Shown here one piece after another: positions 22,871 through 35,139 of a DNA stretch of 64,000 bases. The position numbers and the translations under genes are program-made. This DNA is from Adiantum capillus-veneris. Lineage: Eukaryota; Streptophyta; Polypodiopsida; Polypodiales; Pteridaceae. The notes under the pieces were generated by a model, which was not told the DNA's origin, made no database searches, and saw nothing but the letters and a program-made list of their open reading frames with translations. Each line of letters begins with the position of its first letter. Position 1 is the first letter of the stretch. The stretch spans positions 67,080,372 through 67,144,371 of the forward strand of contig CM043953.1 in assembly GCA_014529385.2 (NCBI GenBank), written 5' to 3'.

Positions 22871-24350
22871 TCATGAGGGAGTTGGCGGCATTTCACATGG
22901 AACTCCTTGACTCTGCAAAACCATAAAAAAGAAACAATTAACACTTTCATATTTAATATTTGATATAAAATCAACAATTTGATTATTTAGATAAGATTAA
23001 ACTTACATGTTGCAGACTTCTGCACGCATTTTCGAACTCCTCTCGAGAGATCATTTGATTTTCAAACAACCAACACCAAGTTTGATACTCGGTATGGTTC
23101 TCTCTATATCTCTGCACTTCTCTGGTCGGGCGACTCATGGTAATGTTATACTGACAAAAAATAGCAACCAATTAATTAAATGAAAAACATTAGATTTTTT
23201 AAAATAAAACTAATATTTTTACTTACATATTTGTCTTTCCAAGCCGTTTTTCCTTCCGAACCATAATGCGTAGGAGTTTGATGGGATCTGGCCTCAACTT
23301 GACGCGTATACATCCTCGCACCGGTTGCCCTTTCGTCCTTTTTCTCGCCCATAGCGGTCTCCCACTCCACATCATGGACATTTCCTAGCCAATAGCTATG
23401 CTCTAGAGACTCCATTGTCTTCTTTGCCGCTCTCCTCACACTAGAATTTTTGTTCTTCAAAAATGTTTTGACATGCTCTTGCAACCATTGCCTTGAGAAT
23501 TGTTGCCCCTCAGGGTTGGGGAAACACATGTGCATGGTTGTCTCTATATATGTGAGGTTGTAGGGCTCTTGCTGATCAAATTTGAGAAAACAATTGATAT
23601 ATGTGGAGTGGATTAATTGTTTGACGTGTGTGCGGAATCTCCTGCCCTGTGCTGTCCCGAGATCCACCATACCTCCTCTATGAACCTGGTAGTATAACCC
23701 GCGAGCATCTGGTGAAGGCATGTCATGGTCCTCATCTTCTGCTGGAGCAGGGAGCGGAGACTGTGGAGGAGAATCTGTAGTACTCCCCCCCCCCAAAACA
23801 ACAACTAGCTCCGCTCCCTCGTCGAGATCAACCGGCGCTAGCGCGCGAGCTGCCCTGACGTTGACTGCCAGAAGAGCGCCGACGTGAATCTAGGATAGAA
23901 GGTGGGATAGGTGGACGCCCGTGGCGTCAGACCCTGTGGCGTCGCACCCAACGGCGTCGGACCCTGGGGCGTTGGACCCTGTGAAGGAAAAGTTGAACCT
24001 GGAGCTGTAGCTGGAAAACTCTGTAGGTACGGAGTGCCACCAGCCGGAGTATAGACCTCTGATAATCCAAAAGCTGCTAGCTGCACCGGTGAATAGTGCT
24101 GTGTAAGGGTCTACTGTGAACCTAACCACTCAGCTCGAAGACGCAATGCCCTCTCCACATCTGGATCAGTCATAGGTACGGCAGTGGACCCACCTAGAGC
24201 ATCCCGAAACCAGCCGAACCCTGATGATGATTGCTGAGGCGACGACTGTGAATGATAGGCAGAGAGAGGGTCGGGATATGACATCCCGTTTGCCATGAAA
24301 TCCTCAATGCTGTGAAAGCGTGGTGTGGAAGAAGAAGACATGGTCTGCAT
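22871..24350 (-). pseudogene. CACTA second gene (TNPA-like / Transposase_24-like)
   Basis: Exons are 24350-23227, 23150-23007 and 22912-22871, with GT-AG introns at both junctions in phase 0. The N-terminus is Ser/Pro-rich with repeated QGPTP, LGATP and QGLTP units (about 23920-23990). The conserved part (about 23700-23227) contains FLKFDQQEPYNLTYIETTM and WLGNVHDVEWETAMGEKKDE and ends SEGKTAWKDKY. It resembles the plant Ptta/En/Spm (Transposase_24) proteins encoded by CACTA elements. Damage: TAG after EWLGSQ (about 24115), TAG near 23835, and a frame change at a C-run (about 23787-23797). Such proteins bind subterminal motifs and help the transposase. It is transcribed away from tnp2. Confidence 0.65.
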
Positions 24351-24540
24351 TTATTACGACAAAGATTAAACTAGGGTATAAAATTTGAATATATGATAAA
24401 AAATTTACACATTGATTTTTTTCAAACATTGGATTTTTTAACATTGGATTCTCTATAGTATCCAATGTTGAAAGAATCCAATCTGGAAAGAATCCAATGC
24501 GTGTCTACAACCTATAAAAGAGTCTTGCAAAGACTCGAGT

Positions 24541-25790
24541 GCTAATAAGATATTAGTGTGTGTATTGACTAATAAGAGATTATTGTGTTTATGATTAGTG
24601 TGATCAATTGCGTGATCACTTGGACGGTCATTGGGGCCTAATACGTCACCTACGACTTAATCATAGAGGTATGTTTCTGTTTCTGTGTTGATTGTTGTTT
24701 AATTTAACATAATTAGTGTGTGTTTTAGTGTTGGCTTGTGTAATTGGCTTGTGCACACACTAATTAGTGTGTGTTAACATACACTAATTAGTGTGTGCAT
24801 TGGCTTGTGTAATTGGCTTGTGCACACACTAATTAGTGTGTTTTAACATACACTAATTAGTGTGTGCATTAGATTGTGCACACACTAATTAGTGTGTGTT
24901 AACATACACTAATTAGTGTGTGCATTGGCTTGTGTAATTGGACTAATCACACACTAATTAGTGTGTGCATTGGCCAATTCCATTGGTCAATGCACACACT
25001 AATCACACACTAAATAGTGTGTGTATTGACCAATCACATTGGCAAATGCACACACTAATCACATACACTAAATAATGTGTGTATTGGACAATCCAATTGA
25101 CCAATGCACACACTAATCCAAAACTAATTAATGTATGCATTGACCAATCACATTGGCCAATGCACACTGTGCTATTAGTGTGTACATTGACCAATCACAG
25201 TGGTCAATGCACACATTAATCACACACAAATTAGTGTGTGTTAATGAGCACTAATTAGTGTGTGCATTGACCAATCACATTGGCGAATGCACACACTAAT
25301 TAGTGTGTGCATTGACCAATCACATTGGCCAATGCACACACTAATAACACATTAATTAGTGTGTGCATTGACCAATCACATTGGTCAATGCACACACTAA
25401 TAGCACACTAATTAGTGTGTACATTCACCAATCACATTGGTCAATGCACACACTAATTAGTGTGTGAATTGGCCAATGCACACACTAATAACACACTAAT
25501 TAGTGTGTGCATTGACCAATGTGATTGGCCAATGCACACACTAATAGCACACTAATTAGTGTGTACATTGACCAATCACATTGGTCAATGCACACACTAA
25601 TCACACACAAATTAGTGTGTGTTAATGAGCACTAATTAGTGTGTGCATTGACCAATCACATTGGCCAGTGCACACACTAACAACACACTAATTAGTGTGT
25701 GCATTGGCCAATCACATTGGTCAATGCACACACTAATCAAACACTAATTAGTGTGTGTTAACACACACTAATTAGTGTGTACATGGCCAA
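24541..25790. repeat. Array of palindromic hairpin units (CACACTAATTAGTGTGTG with CCAAT/ATTGG)
   Basis: Dozens of variants of TTAGTGTGTGCATTGACCAAT, a short spacer, and its inverted complement ATTGGTCAATGCACACACTAA fill 1.25 kb. Each roughly 46-base unit can fold on itself, and units are joined by CACACTAATTAGTGTGTG, itself a palindrome. The array lies between the divergent TNPA-like and tnp2 genes. CCAAT boxes occur in every unit in both orientations. The array has no coding content; short ORFs there are by-products. Confidence 0.9.
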
Positions 25791-26578
25791 TCCCAAATTT
25801 AACATATTAGGTTATGCAAGTAATAAAATCTAACAAGTTTAGATTTTGCATGTAACTAATAATAAACAAATTTAAGTTTTGGTGTGTCTTTACTTACACT
25901 AATTAGTGTGTGTAAAGAACACATGCACTAATTAGTGTGTGTAATTAGTGTGTGTAATTAGTGTGTGTGTGTATGCATGTGTATGCATGTATGTGCATGC
26001 GTGTGTATGAGTGTATGCGTGTGTGTGTGTATGCGTGTGAAAAAATCAAAAAACATAACAACAAAAATTACATGGGATTGAAGCGCATATTGGGAGAGGG
26101 TAGGAGAGTGGAAGAGTAGAGATGGTGGAGAGTAGAAGAGTAGAGATGGAGGTAGAGCTCAAGGTTGTGAGGTTCGCGCTCTCGGCTTCTGTGGAGAAGA
26201 CGATGAAATTCGAATTTTAGGGCTTTGAACTTCGCGGGGCACGCCGGTGCCCCTATTTATAAAAAAATTTGAAATTTGATTTCCGCTCCTATTACCGTGA
26301 GCATTACCGCGTCTCTTACCACAAACATTACCGCGTATATTACCGCGGCGCAAATTCGGGCCAAATAAACAGATGGCCACGTTCTGACATTATTACTATT
26401 GATCCTCACAATCTATTGGTACTATGTTTTTTATAAAATATATATAAAATGAAAGTGTTTCTAGTACTTTGAAATTGACATTTTTACCTAAATGGTTAAT
26501 TTTTACTTTTTACTGATATTTTATTAACATTCTTTGGTAATTTGATTTTAATTAGTGTATGTAATTTATTAATGTAGG
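25791..26578. other. Upstream region of tnp2 with TG/TATG microsatellite
   Basis: It contains a GTGTATGC microsatellite (about 25925-26036), a purine-rich GAAGAGTAGAGATGG stretch (about 26090-26150) and the TACCGCG cluster at 26284-26351. A 73-codon minus-strand frame here (26159-26380), with RGN repeats, is produced by the repeated CGCGGTAAT motif and is not a gene. The first tnp2 exon must lie here if the acceptor at 26577 is used, but I cannot define it. Confidence 0.5.
26284..26351 (+). repeat. Internal cluster of CACTA TACCGCG motifs
   Basis: Five near-copies (ATTACCGTGAG, CATTACCGCGTC, CTTACCACAAA, CATTACCGCGTA, ATTACCGCGGCG) occur in 70 bp, matching the subterminal motif at the element's left end. 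They lie about 230 bp upstream of the first recognised tnp2 exon. Confidence 0.8.
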
Positions 26579-28052
26579 TTGCTTGGGATGATTTTGGCCC
26601 GTCCACTGAACCGGATAGATCACGGTGGTTGGCCAAGCGATTACCATGCCCATGCGTGCGGTGCAAATGCACCATTGCTCGACTTCGACGGATATGCTTG
26701 AGCCATGTAGAAGATTATGGACTATGGGACGATCCTCGCAAGCGTGCACGGATGGAAACAAACGATCCGCGAATTGTTGCGGCTATTGACGTCACCCAAC
26801 ATTGGCGTGTGGTTGGTGGAGGAGGGGAAAGGAGGGCGGAGGAGCGCATGCGCCAGGAATCCATTAGAGAGGGAGGAAGCACATCAAATCAGTCAAGTAC
26901 TACTGCTCCCTCTTATCCGAGTGACCACATCCCATCTCCTTACGTGGATGCAGAAGACGACCATTTGCATAGAATGGTTGAGGATCTCTTTGCATGAACC
27001 AAAGTGTGCATGCGAAGAAGCTTCCGAGCGAACGAGGAGTGAGCTACTCAATTCAGCACACACCGCACTATATGATAGATGCTCTTGCTCCATTTTAAGA
27101 GCTTCTCTCGAAGTACTTAACCTTCAGGCGATGTTTGGATGGAGCAATGCTAGTGTCGACGCACTTTTGAGGTATGTTTATAGATTGTGAAGGATGCTTG
27201 TGGAGTGCATAAAATAGCTTCTAATGTACTTTCTTCTTGTGATAGGTTGCTAGGAAAGATGCTGTCAGCTGGCAATCACATTCCAGAGAACAGATAAAAA
27301 GCCCGCGAAGTGCTGACTGTATTAGGGATGGATTATGATCGCATTCATGCTTGCGTGAACGATTGTGTGCTCTTTCGTAATGAGCATGCCGATTGTGACA
27401 CATGTCCATCGTGCGGGGAGCCTAGGCTCAAAGAAGGAATGCAGAGCAACAGAATTCCACGTAAAGTTTTGAGGCATTTTCCACACATCCCTCTCATCCA
27501 ACACATGTTTAGATCGAAGGGTACGAGTGAGGTTTTGAGTTGGCATGCAAAAAACCGCTCCACAGATGGTATTATGAGAGTGCCAGCTGACTCACCAGTG
27601 TGGAAGCACATAGAGGACACATGGCCAGAGTTCATGGATGAGCCTCGTCACTTGAGGATTGGGTTAGCTAGTGATGGAGTGAATCCATTTGGTCACCGCT
27701 CTACATCATGGAGCACTTGGCCGGTGGTTGTTGTAAACTACAATATTCCGCCTTGGGAGGCAACAAAAAAGGGAAACATTTTACTATCACTTCTCATTTC
27801 AGGAAAGCACAAGGTAAAAAACATGGATGTATATCTGCAGCCTCTTTTTGATGAGCTTCAAGAACTATGGAGAGGCATAGATGTCATTGACATTTCACGG
27901 CCACCACGAGACCGCAATGCCGTCATCAACTGCATCCTCATGTGGACCATGCATGATTACCCAGGATTTGGAGAGGTATCTGGTAAGTATGCACATGTTA
28001 ATTGTACTCTTTGATTTAGGTTTATCGTCTCATGTGTAACGTTTGTTTACCT

Positions 28053-29328
28053 TGTCATAATAATCAATATCTAATTCTCCTAAACGATTTTCTCATATTA
28101 AACTGATCATTTAATGTGGGGAGGTACCAGGGGAGAAAAAGCTAGAATATTGGTTAAGCTAGCAGACCGGCCACAATAGGGATCCAAAGGAGGGAAAATA
28201 GGGATCAAAAAGGGGGGGGCCATCTGCAAAAGAGCCATGTGCAACAATGGGCTAAAAAGACCCTAAGGTTCAGCCCATTAAGACTTCCAAAATGCTAAGG
28301 TTCCAAAATTCAAAGGTTGTGTCCAAAGGTCAACCCTAGGGGAAATTTGATGCTTAGTGTGTGTACAAAAGTCTTCTTCAAAGCCTACAAAGGAGGGGGC
28401 GAGCCCATTTAGTAGGGTATGAGAGAGAAAGCCACACACACACACAGGCTCCCTTTACACAAAGGGAATTAGGGACACATGTCAGCTCCCTAGGCCAGAT
28501 GCCCACAAGGTGTGCCCAATTCCTATTCGAAGACCCTTGAAGTGGACCAATGAGAATTAAGCTAGAGTAAATTTAGTTTAATTAATTTAAAAACATTTAA
28601 TAAAAGAAAACAATGCTAATTAAGTCTCCTAGAAGACTATTGGGCAGTCTCCCAAGGGGTCCAATGAGCATTCAAGAGCCCAATGGCTTGCCTGATTCCT
28701 ATTGGCCAGGAGGCAAAGGGGTCCAATGAAAGTTTAGTTTAATTATTTAATTACCTAAAGCTCTCACAAAAGGGTAAAGGGGGACACATGTCAGAAGGCT
28801 ATCACTTATGCTGCTTAACACCCATTGGTTTGACTTGGGGAGGTCCAATGAGGCAAAAGCCAGACCAATTTAGCAGGAAGGGATCGCCCAAGAGAGAGAG
28901 AGGGGGCTGATTTTTGCTTGGCATTGACACACACACACTCACACTTGACCATATGTAAAGAAAGAATACTCTATCTCCTCTCAAGCTTTAATGGAGAGCT
29001 CATCACCTACTCCAAGCTTGTGAGATAGAAGCCTACATCAACACTATCTTGGCATGTGGATGCAAATCCAACCAAGAGCCAAGCTTCAATGCATGCTCAT
29101 CTTCTCTACCAAGCTAATTACTAAGCTAAGCTATGCTAATATGAGTGATTATGTGAGGAGATGTACATCATTCTCGTAAGATACTCCTTCTTCCTTTCAA
29201 TCTACTCTCATACCCTGCTAGCTCTCACCATCTTCAAAGGTGTGTGAGGTCTTGGGTCTAAGAACAGGGATAATTCAAGTTGTGTTTGATTAAGTGTTTT
29301 GCTTAGTGCATGAAACTTCCATCTTCAT
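28053..29328 (+). repeat. 5' LTR of gypsy copy 2, first part
   Basis: This matches 40797-42070 almost base for base. The LTR is interrupted after ...CATCTTCAT by a copia element and resumes at 34824 with TGCACTAGCT. The combined LTR is about 1591 bp. Confidence 0.95.
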
Positions 29329-29469
29329 TGTTGAGATGTAGAGAGAAGGAGAGAGACGAGACAAGAGACACACCATATACGCTCCCAAAGACTGACTCAT
29401 ATTGAGGACAAGATACAAATATATAGGTAAGACCAAGTTGAGTAGAGTGAGCCATATATAGCTCCAACA
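29329..29469 (-). repeat. Copia 3' LTR
   Basis: 141 bp; differs from the 5' LTR by C/T and A/G transitions and a missing AC dinucleotide in the GAGAGACACGAG region. Preceded on the plus strand by the duplication TTCAT. Confidence 0.95.
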
Positions 29470-29481
29470 TCCCCACTCAAA
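29470..29481 (-). other. Copia polypurine tract
   Basis: On the minus strand TTTGAGTGGGGA lies directly before the 3' LTR. This is the usual plus-strand primer site form in plant copia elements. Confidence 0.85.
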
Positions 29482-29717
29482 GAAAGGTCTCTAGCTTTGG
29501 ATCAAAAAACCCTTGGGGAGTTCAAGGGAAAAACCCAAGCCCCTATACAATGTGAAAATATGAACCAACGACGATGATGTGAAAGTGAATTTTGCATCTA
29601 TGTACAAATATTCAAGTGAATTAGAGATCACAATGTGCAAATGTGGAGTGTGCATAGTGCATGGTACCTAAAAGATTACAATGTCATATGTACAAAGCTA
29701 TTACAATAGCAAAGAAG

Positions 29718-32700
29718 CTAATTTAGAAAGAGTGAGGTCGAAGAAACTCCAAGCTCCGAGCGCAAGAGGATGGAACATGACTCGTTGAGGCCTTTGGTCA
29801 AAATGTATGCAATCGTCTGGTCACTTGGACAGTGTTCAACCATAATGGTTCCTTTGCGTACTTCATACCTGGCATAATGATAATGGACAGCAATGTGCTT
29901 TGACTTATTATGTTGAACATAGTCTTTTGCAAGACTAATAGCACTTTGGTTGTCACACCGCAAGGGTGTGCTAGAAAGAGGAGAGTGACCAATATCAACT
30001 AGCATTTGTCAAAGCCAAATCAACTCACGAGCTGCAAGTGATGCCGCAACATATTCTGACTTATTCGTAGAAACTGCAACACAACGTTGTTTCTTGCTAG
30101 TCCAAGAAGCAGGACAACCATTTATAAAGAAGCAATTTCCACTAGTAGATCGCATAGATAAATGTGAGCTTGCCCAGTCTGCATCTGTGTAACCCAAAAG
30201 AGAAAGAGATTGCAAAGAATCCGATGTGAGTTGTCGTCGATAGACTAAACCAAAATCTGTAGTGCCTTTCAAGTATTTCAACACACGCTTTGCAGCAGAC
30301 CAATGCTTAAGAGAAGGACATGCAAGATGTTTTCCAAGATAATTAGGAGCAAACAGAATATCTGGACGAGTGTTCATGCCAACAAACTGAAGACATCCAA
30401 TCAAGTTAGCATAAGGTTGATTTGTGACAAGTTGACCGCCATTGTCAGAAGTGTTCTTCGTAGAGCTCGCAAGACAAGGTGTGTTGGCTGAATGTGCAGA
30501 TTCCATACCAAATTTCTGAATAGTATCTGCAATAAACTTTGACTGTCAAAGGAATAAAATACCTTTTGTACGGTTCCGTTGGATTTGAATGCCAAGACAT
30601 GAGTGAATCTCTCCAAGATCCACCATATCAAATGCAGAAGACAATAACTTTGTCACTTGCTGAAGAAATCCCAAATCATTGGAAACAAGGATGGTATCAT
30701 TCACATAAAGAGCAAGAATCACAAAACTGCTACCTTGGCGTTTTATGTATAAGTTGGGGTCTGACGAGCAAGAGATTAATCCTTTAGAGGTGAGAAAAAG
30801 ATCAAATTTTGTATATGAGGCTAGCGAAGCTTGTTTGAGACCATATAGTGCCTTATGGAGTTGAGCAACAAGGTCTTCTTTACCTGGAATAACAAACCCT
30901 TCTGGTTGTTCCATATAAATTTCCTCTTCCAAGTCACCATTAAGAAAAGCAGTTCACACATCCATTTGATGAGCTTCTAAATCAAATTGAACAGCAAATG
31001 CCAATAAAACTCGAACACTTGTAATGCAAAAAACTGGTGAAAAAGTCTCTTGATAATCAACACCAGCTACTTGGGAGTAACCTTTTGCAACTAAACGCAC
31101 CTTGAACTTGTCAAAAGATCCATCTGCTTTTACTTTTGTCTTATACACCCACTTACATTTAATAGCTGTACGACTAGGAGGTAATTCAGTTAGTATCCAT
31201 GTACCTTTAGAGATAAGAGAATCGTATTCTGCTTCCATAGCGTCTTGCCATTGATCCTTTTGTGGTGAAGAGATAGATTCATCATAAGTAATGGGATCTT
31301 CGGAAGTAGAAAAAGCATTATCAGCAATATCGTCATCATAAACATGACATGAGCCATGTTCAAAATCAATAGGCAGATCAACAAAAATATCAATATCATC
31401 ATTGGCAACATTCGGAATGGATGGTTGTGAAGAGGAAAGTTGCTCTATAGGAAGAGTTTCATCTTCTGAAAGAAATGGAAAAGCTTGAAGCAATGATTTA
31501 GTATCATCAGAATCATCCATGGACCATGAGCCTCCCATAAGCTGTTCGTTAAAAGTAGCATCACGATTCACAATTACTTTCTTGGAGGAAGGGTCATAGA
31601 ATTTGTAGCCTTTGGAAGTGTCAGAATATCCAATAAAAATAACTTTAAGACCAGGAGCATCAAGCTTTGTTCCCGTTTCTTTGCGAACATGAATATAAGC
31701 AATACATCCAAAGGTTCGAAAATGAGATACAGAAGAAATGTCACCTGTCCATGCTGTGATGGGTATCTTACCAGAGGGTGCAGTAGTAGGAAGATAATTA
31801 TGAATAAATACTGCTGTCAAAGTAGCTTCAGCCCAAAAAACACGAGATAAGCCAGAATGAATCAACATACATCTTACAACATTGAGAATAGTGCGATTCT
31901 TTCGTTCAGCAACACCGTTATGTTGAGGCGAATATGGAATAGTGTGTTCATGATGAATTCCACTGTCAGCACAGTAACTCACAAACTCTCGAGAAACATA
32001 TTCGCCTCCATTGTCACTACGAAGCTTCTTAAGGCGACGACCAGTTTGAAGTTCCGCAGCCTTATGGAATTGTTTGAAAACAGATAAGGCTTCAGATTTT
32101 TGTCTAAGTAGAAATACATTCGTATACCTTGAGAAATCATCAATGAAAGTAATGAAGTAGCGATATTGTGATCTCGAAGAAGGTAGAGGTCCACATATAT
32201 CAGTATGAACAAGATCCAATATGTCATGAGAATGAGTTGTATTTGAAAGAGGAAAGGGTTTGCGATTGTGTTTCCCAAGAGCACAAAATTCACAAATTCC
32301 CATATGAGGATGGGCTTTAAGATCCATGACATGAACAAGATCACGACATTGAAGATCAAGGAGTTTTGAGAAATCAGCATGAACAAAATGGTGATGCCAT
32401 ACTTTGCAATCATGATCACCTGGAGCAGTGACAACATTTGCTACACCATCATTGAGAGAGAGTTCAAACAAATTACCATTTCAAAGAACAGTGGCTATAG
32501 TCTGTCCATCTTTCTCAATTCGGCATTTGGTATGATCAAATCCAACAAACAGACCAAGATCAACAAGTCTAGCAACTGAAAGAAGATTACGTTGAAGATC
32601 TGGTACATGTAATACTCCTCGCAAAATTCGAGTGGAAGAAGATAAGGTACCAAGATATAAGTCTCCAATACCCTTTACTTGACAAGTAGTATCATCAGCA

Positions 32701-33905
32701 AGATAAACAACACGTTGAACTGGCAGTGGATGATAGTTATGGAGCCACTTAGACTGATATGTCATATTTCCTGTAGCACCAGAATCGACAATAAAAAGTG
32801 ATCCATCGCGTACATGAAGTATTCTTTCTGGAGCAACTAAACATAGGACGCAACTTGTTTCTGGTACAATGTTGTTTCGATGTTCAGTAGCATATGCTCT
32901 ATTCCGATCTGTGTCGAATCGACGCTTATAACACATATGAGTGGGATGATCAGATCGTCCACAATATTCACAAGAAGAAGAAGAAGAGTCTCTAGATAAA
33001 CGTGGTTGTTTTGTGGTAATATTGTGTTCTTCATCATATTGACGTGCCCAACAATCATCTTCAGTATGGCCATTTTTGTTGCAGTAAGAACATTGCTTAT
33101 TAGGAAATTTGAGACGAGAGAAAATATTACCGCGACAGCCATCTCTGCGGTTTCCTCGTTGAAATGGACGCCTTGGAGCATAAAAAGCCCGTTCCATCTG
33201 TTGTGACTCAGTCTCCTCGTGTGAAATCATAGCTGTATCATGACTAGCATTACGACGTTCTTGACGTTGAGAGTATTCAATTAAAGACATGCAAGCTTGG
33301 TCGAAATCAAGACCATCTTTATTAGAGAGAATAGTAACAATGTTATCATAAGAAGAGTCCTTCACCGTATCAAGGAGAAGTGTAATTAGTTGCTTTTGTG
33401 GAACAGGATCACCGGCAGCAGTAAGTTGATTAATAATAGATTTGAAAGATTCAATATGTCCCGTCATGGTAGTACCAACTTCATATTGTAACTTGTTAAG
33501 CAACCCTTTCAAATAAAGTATTTCTGTGACAGATTTTTTCTGAAAGTTTGCAATAAGGTACTTCCATACGTCGTGGGAAGTAGGCAATTCGTACGTATCA
33601 AGCAAAAGGGAATCAGTAAGAGCAGAAAGAATATACCGACGAGCTACTTTATCACGTCGTTGCCAATCCGTATAGGCAACATTCCAATCTTCAAATATAG
33701 GTCCTTCAATGATAAGCACATTATCATTATCCGTATCAACAGGCGGAGGCGGACAAACATGATTTCAAAGAACAACATCGGAGAGTTCATCGCCTTCAAG
33801 AATTAACAACATCTTTGCTTTCCAGCCTGGAAAACCTTGACCTTGGAAAGGAGGAACAGAACGCTGGCCAGAAGGAAGGCCGTTGACGAGAATATTCATA
33901 GCCAT
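29718..33905 (-). pseudogene. Copia gag-pol polyprotein, one frame with five TGA codons
   Basis: One continuous frame of about 1395 codons from ATG 33905 to 29718, with no indel. Stops at 33765, 32481, 30954, 30546 and 30009 (lowest base) are all TGA. Domains: UBN2 gag; two knuckles CSYCNKNGHTEDDC and CEYCGRSDHPTHMC; protease FIVDSGATGNM; GAG-pre-integrase HHHFVHADF..CEFCALGKH; integrase with HTDICGPLP, LRSDNGGEYVS and HNGVAERKNRT (Asp, Asp, Glu present). RT has KCKWVYKTKVKADGS and GYSQVAGVDYQETFSPV, but the catalytic box reads LYVNDTIL, not the usual YVDD. RNase H follows: DADWASSHLSMRSTSGNCFF and CDNQSAISLAKD. The element is therefore doubly inactive (nonsense codons and the RT Asp to Asn change), although it is otherwise well preserved. 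Confidence 0.95.
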
Positions 33906-34663
33906 ATCTTGTTGCGAGAAGAAGTATAAGATAAGATCGCAGAATTTTCACACCATATATGGTGAAGGCCGCAATTGAGAATGAGAGAGATATGAGGACT
34001 GCGTTCTGTCAACAATAAACGTAAGAAGGATGCTCATGGAACTTCCAAAGATGTGAGAGACGTCACCCAAAAAGGGCAGGGTGAAGGAGAAGTTAATAAT
34101 AAAAGAGTCCTCAAAATAGAGTGGCGTGAGACGCAAGATTGACGGCCACAATACAAATAGAAAAAAGCTAAATCTTCTCGAAAAAGTTAACGCCAAAATA
34201 AGAAAAACGATCGCGGACGCTTCACGAAGAAGTAGGAGGAAGAAAGCTGCGTCAAGCTCAATTGCAGTAAAAACAACATAACTTTCTTCTGCGAACTCCG
34301 ATTGACGCAAACCTGGAACTCAAATCAAAGAGCTCAAGGAGATGAACAAGTTTTGGAGGAAAAGTGCCATTGCGCTATGCTCCATTGCGCTTTTCCCGTT
34401 TCTCCAAATTTTGAGCAGAACAGTAAGAAAAATTGAGATGAAGTTCAGGGTGTCATCAACAAGAAAACGTAATCAACGATTAGATTGATTATCAATAAAC
34501 GTCACAAAAAACACTAATCATATTCTTCTTAACACAAAACAACCACAAATAACAAGAATCAATGCTCAAAAACAAAATTTGTAGCAATTTTTGAATCTTA
34601 CATGCAAATCGCATACACATACTGTTTTGTCACCATGAATTGAATCGGCGCATGATCGTTACT

Positions 34664-34675
34664 GCTCTGATACCA
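34664..34675 (-). other. Copia primer-binding site (initiator tRNA-Met)
   Basis: Minus-strand TGGTATCAGAGC starts directly at the edge of the 5' LTR, complementary to the 3' end of plant initiator tRNA-Met. Confidence 0.95.
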
Positions 34676-34818
34676 TGTTGAGATGTAGAGAGAAGGAGAG
34701 AGACACGAGACAAGAGACACACCATATACGCTCCCAAAGATTGACTCATATTGAGGACAAGATACAAATATATAGGTGAGACCAAGTTGAGTAGAGTGAG
34801 CCATATATAGCTCCAACA
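34676..34818 (-). repeat. Copia 5' LTR
   Basis: 143 bp, termini TGTTG..CAACA. The flanking TACAT on the right (34819-34823) is the second target duplication. Confidence 0.95.
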
Positions 34819-34823
34819 TACAT

Positions 34824-35138
34824 TGCACTAGCTAGTCTTGAAGGAACACAAAGAATTTTATTGTACAATGTCTCTCTTGATGGGAGAAACCATAATACAA
34901 AGCCTTTTGGAGGGGGGACCGGCTCCATGCAAATCCGGTCCTCAACTGTTGTCAATAGCTTAATTTCTCTCTCTTTTGAAAGTATTGTTGATGCTATCTA
35001 ACTAGGTGTTATGCTTTTCGTTTCTCTCTCCACCCAAGCACTCTTGTAATTCTCATTAGAAATCTATTCTAATGAAATGCCCACTATGTTCATGCTAATT
35101 TCCGCTACACATAAGTTATTAGGCTATTACATGTTACA
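34824..35138 (+). repeat. 5' LTR of gypsy copy 2, second part
   Basis: It resumes at TGCACTAGCTAGTC exactly where the LTR was split and ends ATGTTACA at 35138. Confidence 0.95.
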
Positions 35139-35139
35139 T

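Larger units (their letters stand above)
29329..34818 (-). mobile_element. Ty1/copia LTR retrotransposon with short (about 142-bp) LTRs
   Basis: 5490 bp on the minus strand. LTRs at 34676-34818 (5') and 29329-29469 (3') begin TGTTG and end CAACA. They differ by two transitions and a 2-bp indel. The target duplication is TTCAT / TACAT (one mismatch). A PBS directly abuts the 5' LTR, and a purine tract directly abuts the 3' LTR. The single gag-pol reading frame spans 33905-29718. The LTRs are unusually short for a 5.5-kb copia element. Confidence 0.95.

Noticed and set aside
24541-25790. CRISPR-like array of short repeats
   Set aside because: The units are palindromic and continuous with no unique spacers of constant length, and the context is a plant transposon.
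26159-26380. 73-codon minus-strand ORF with RGN repeats
   Set aside because: The RGN pattern is simply the translation of the repeated CGCGGTAAT DNA motif; there is no other support.
29718-33905. Alternative genetic code with TGA as a sense codon
   Set aside because: Other genes in the window carry TGA, TAA and TAG in conserved regions, and plant nuclear genes use the standard code; CG decay is simpler.
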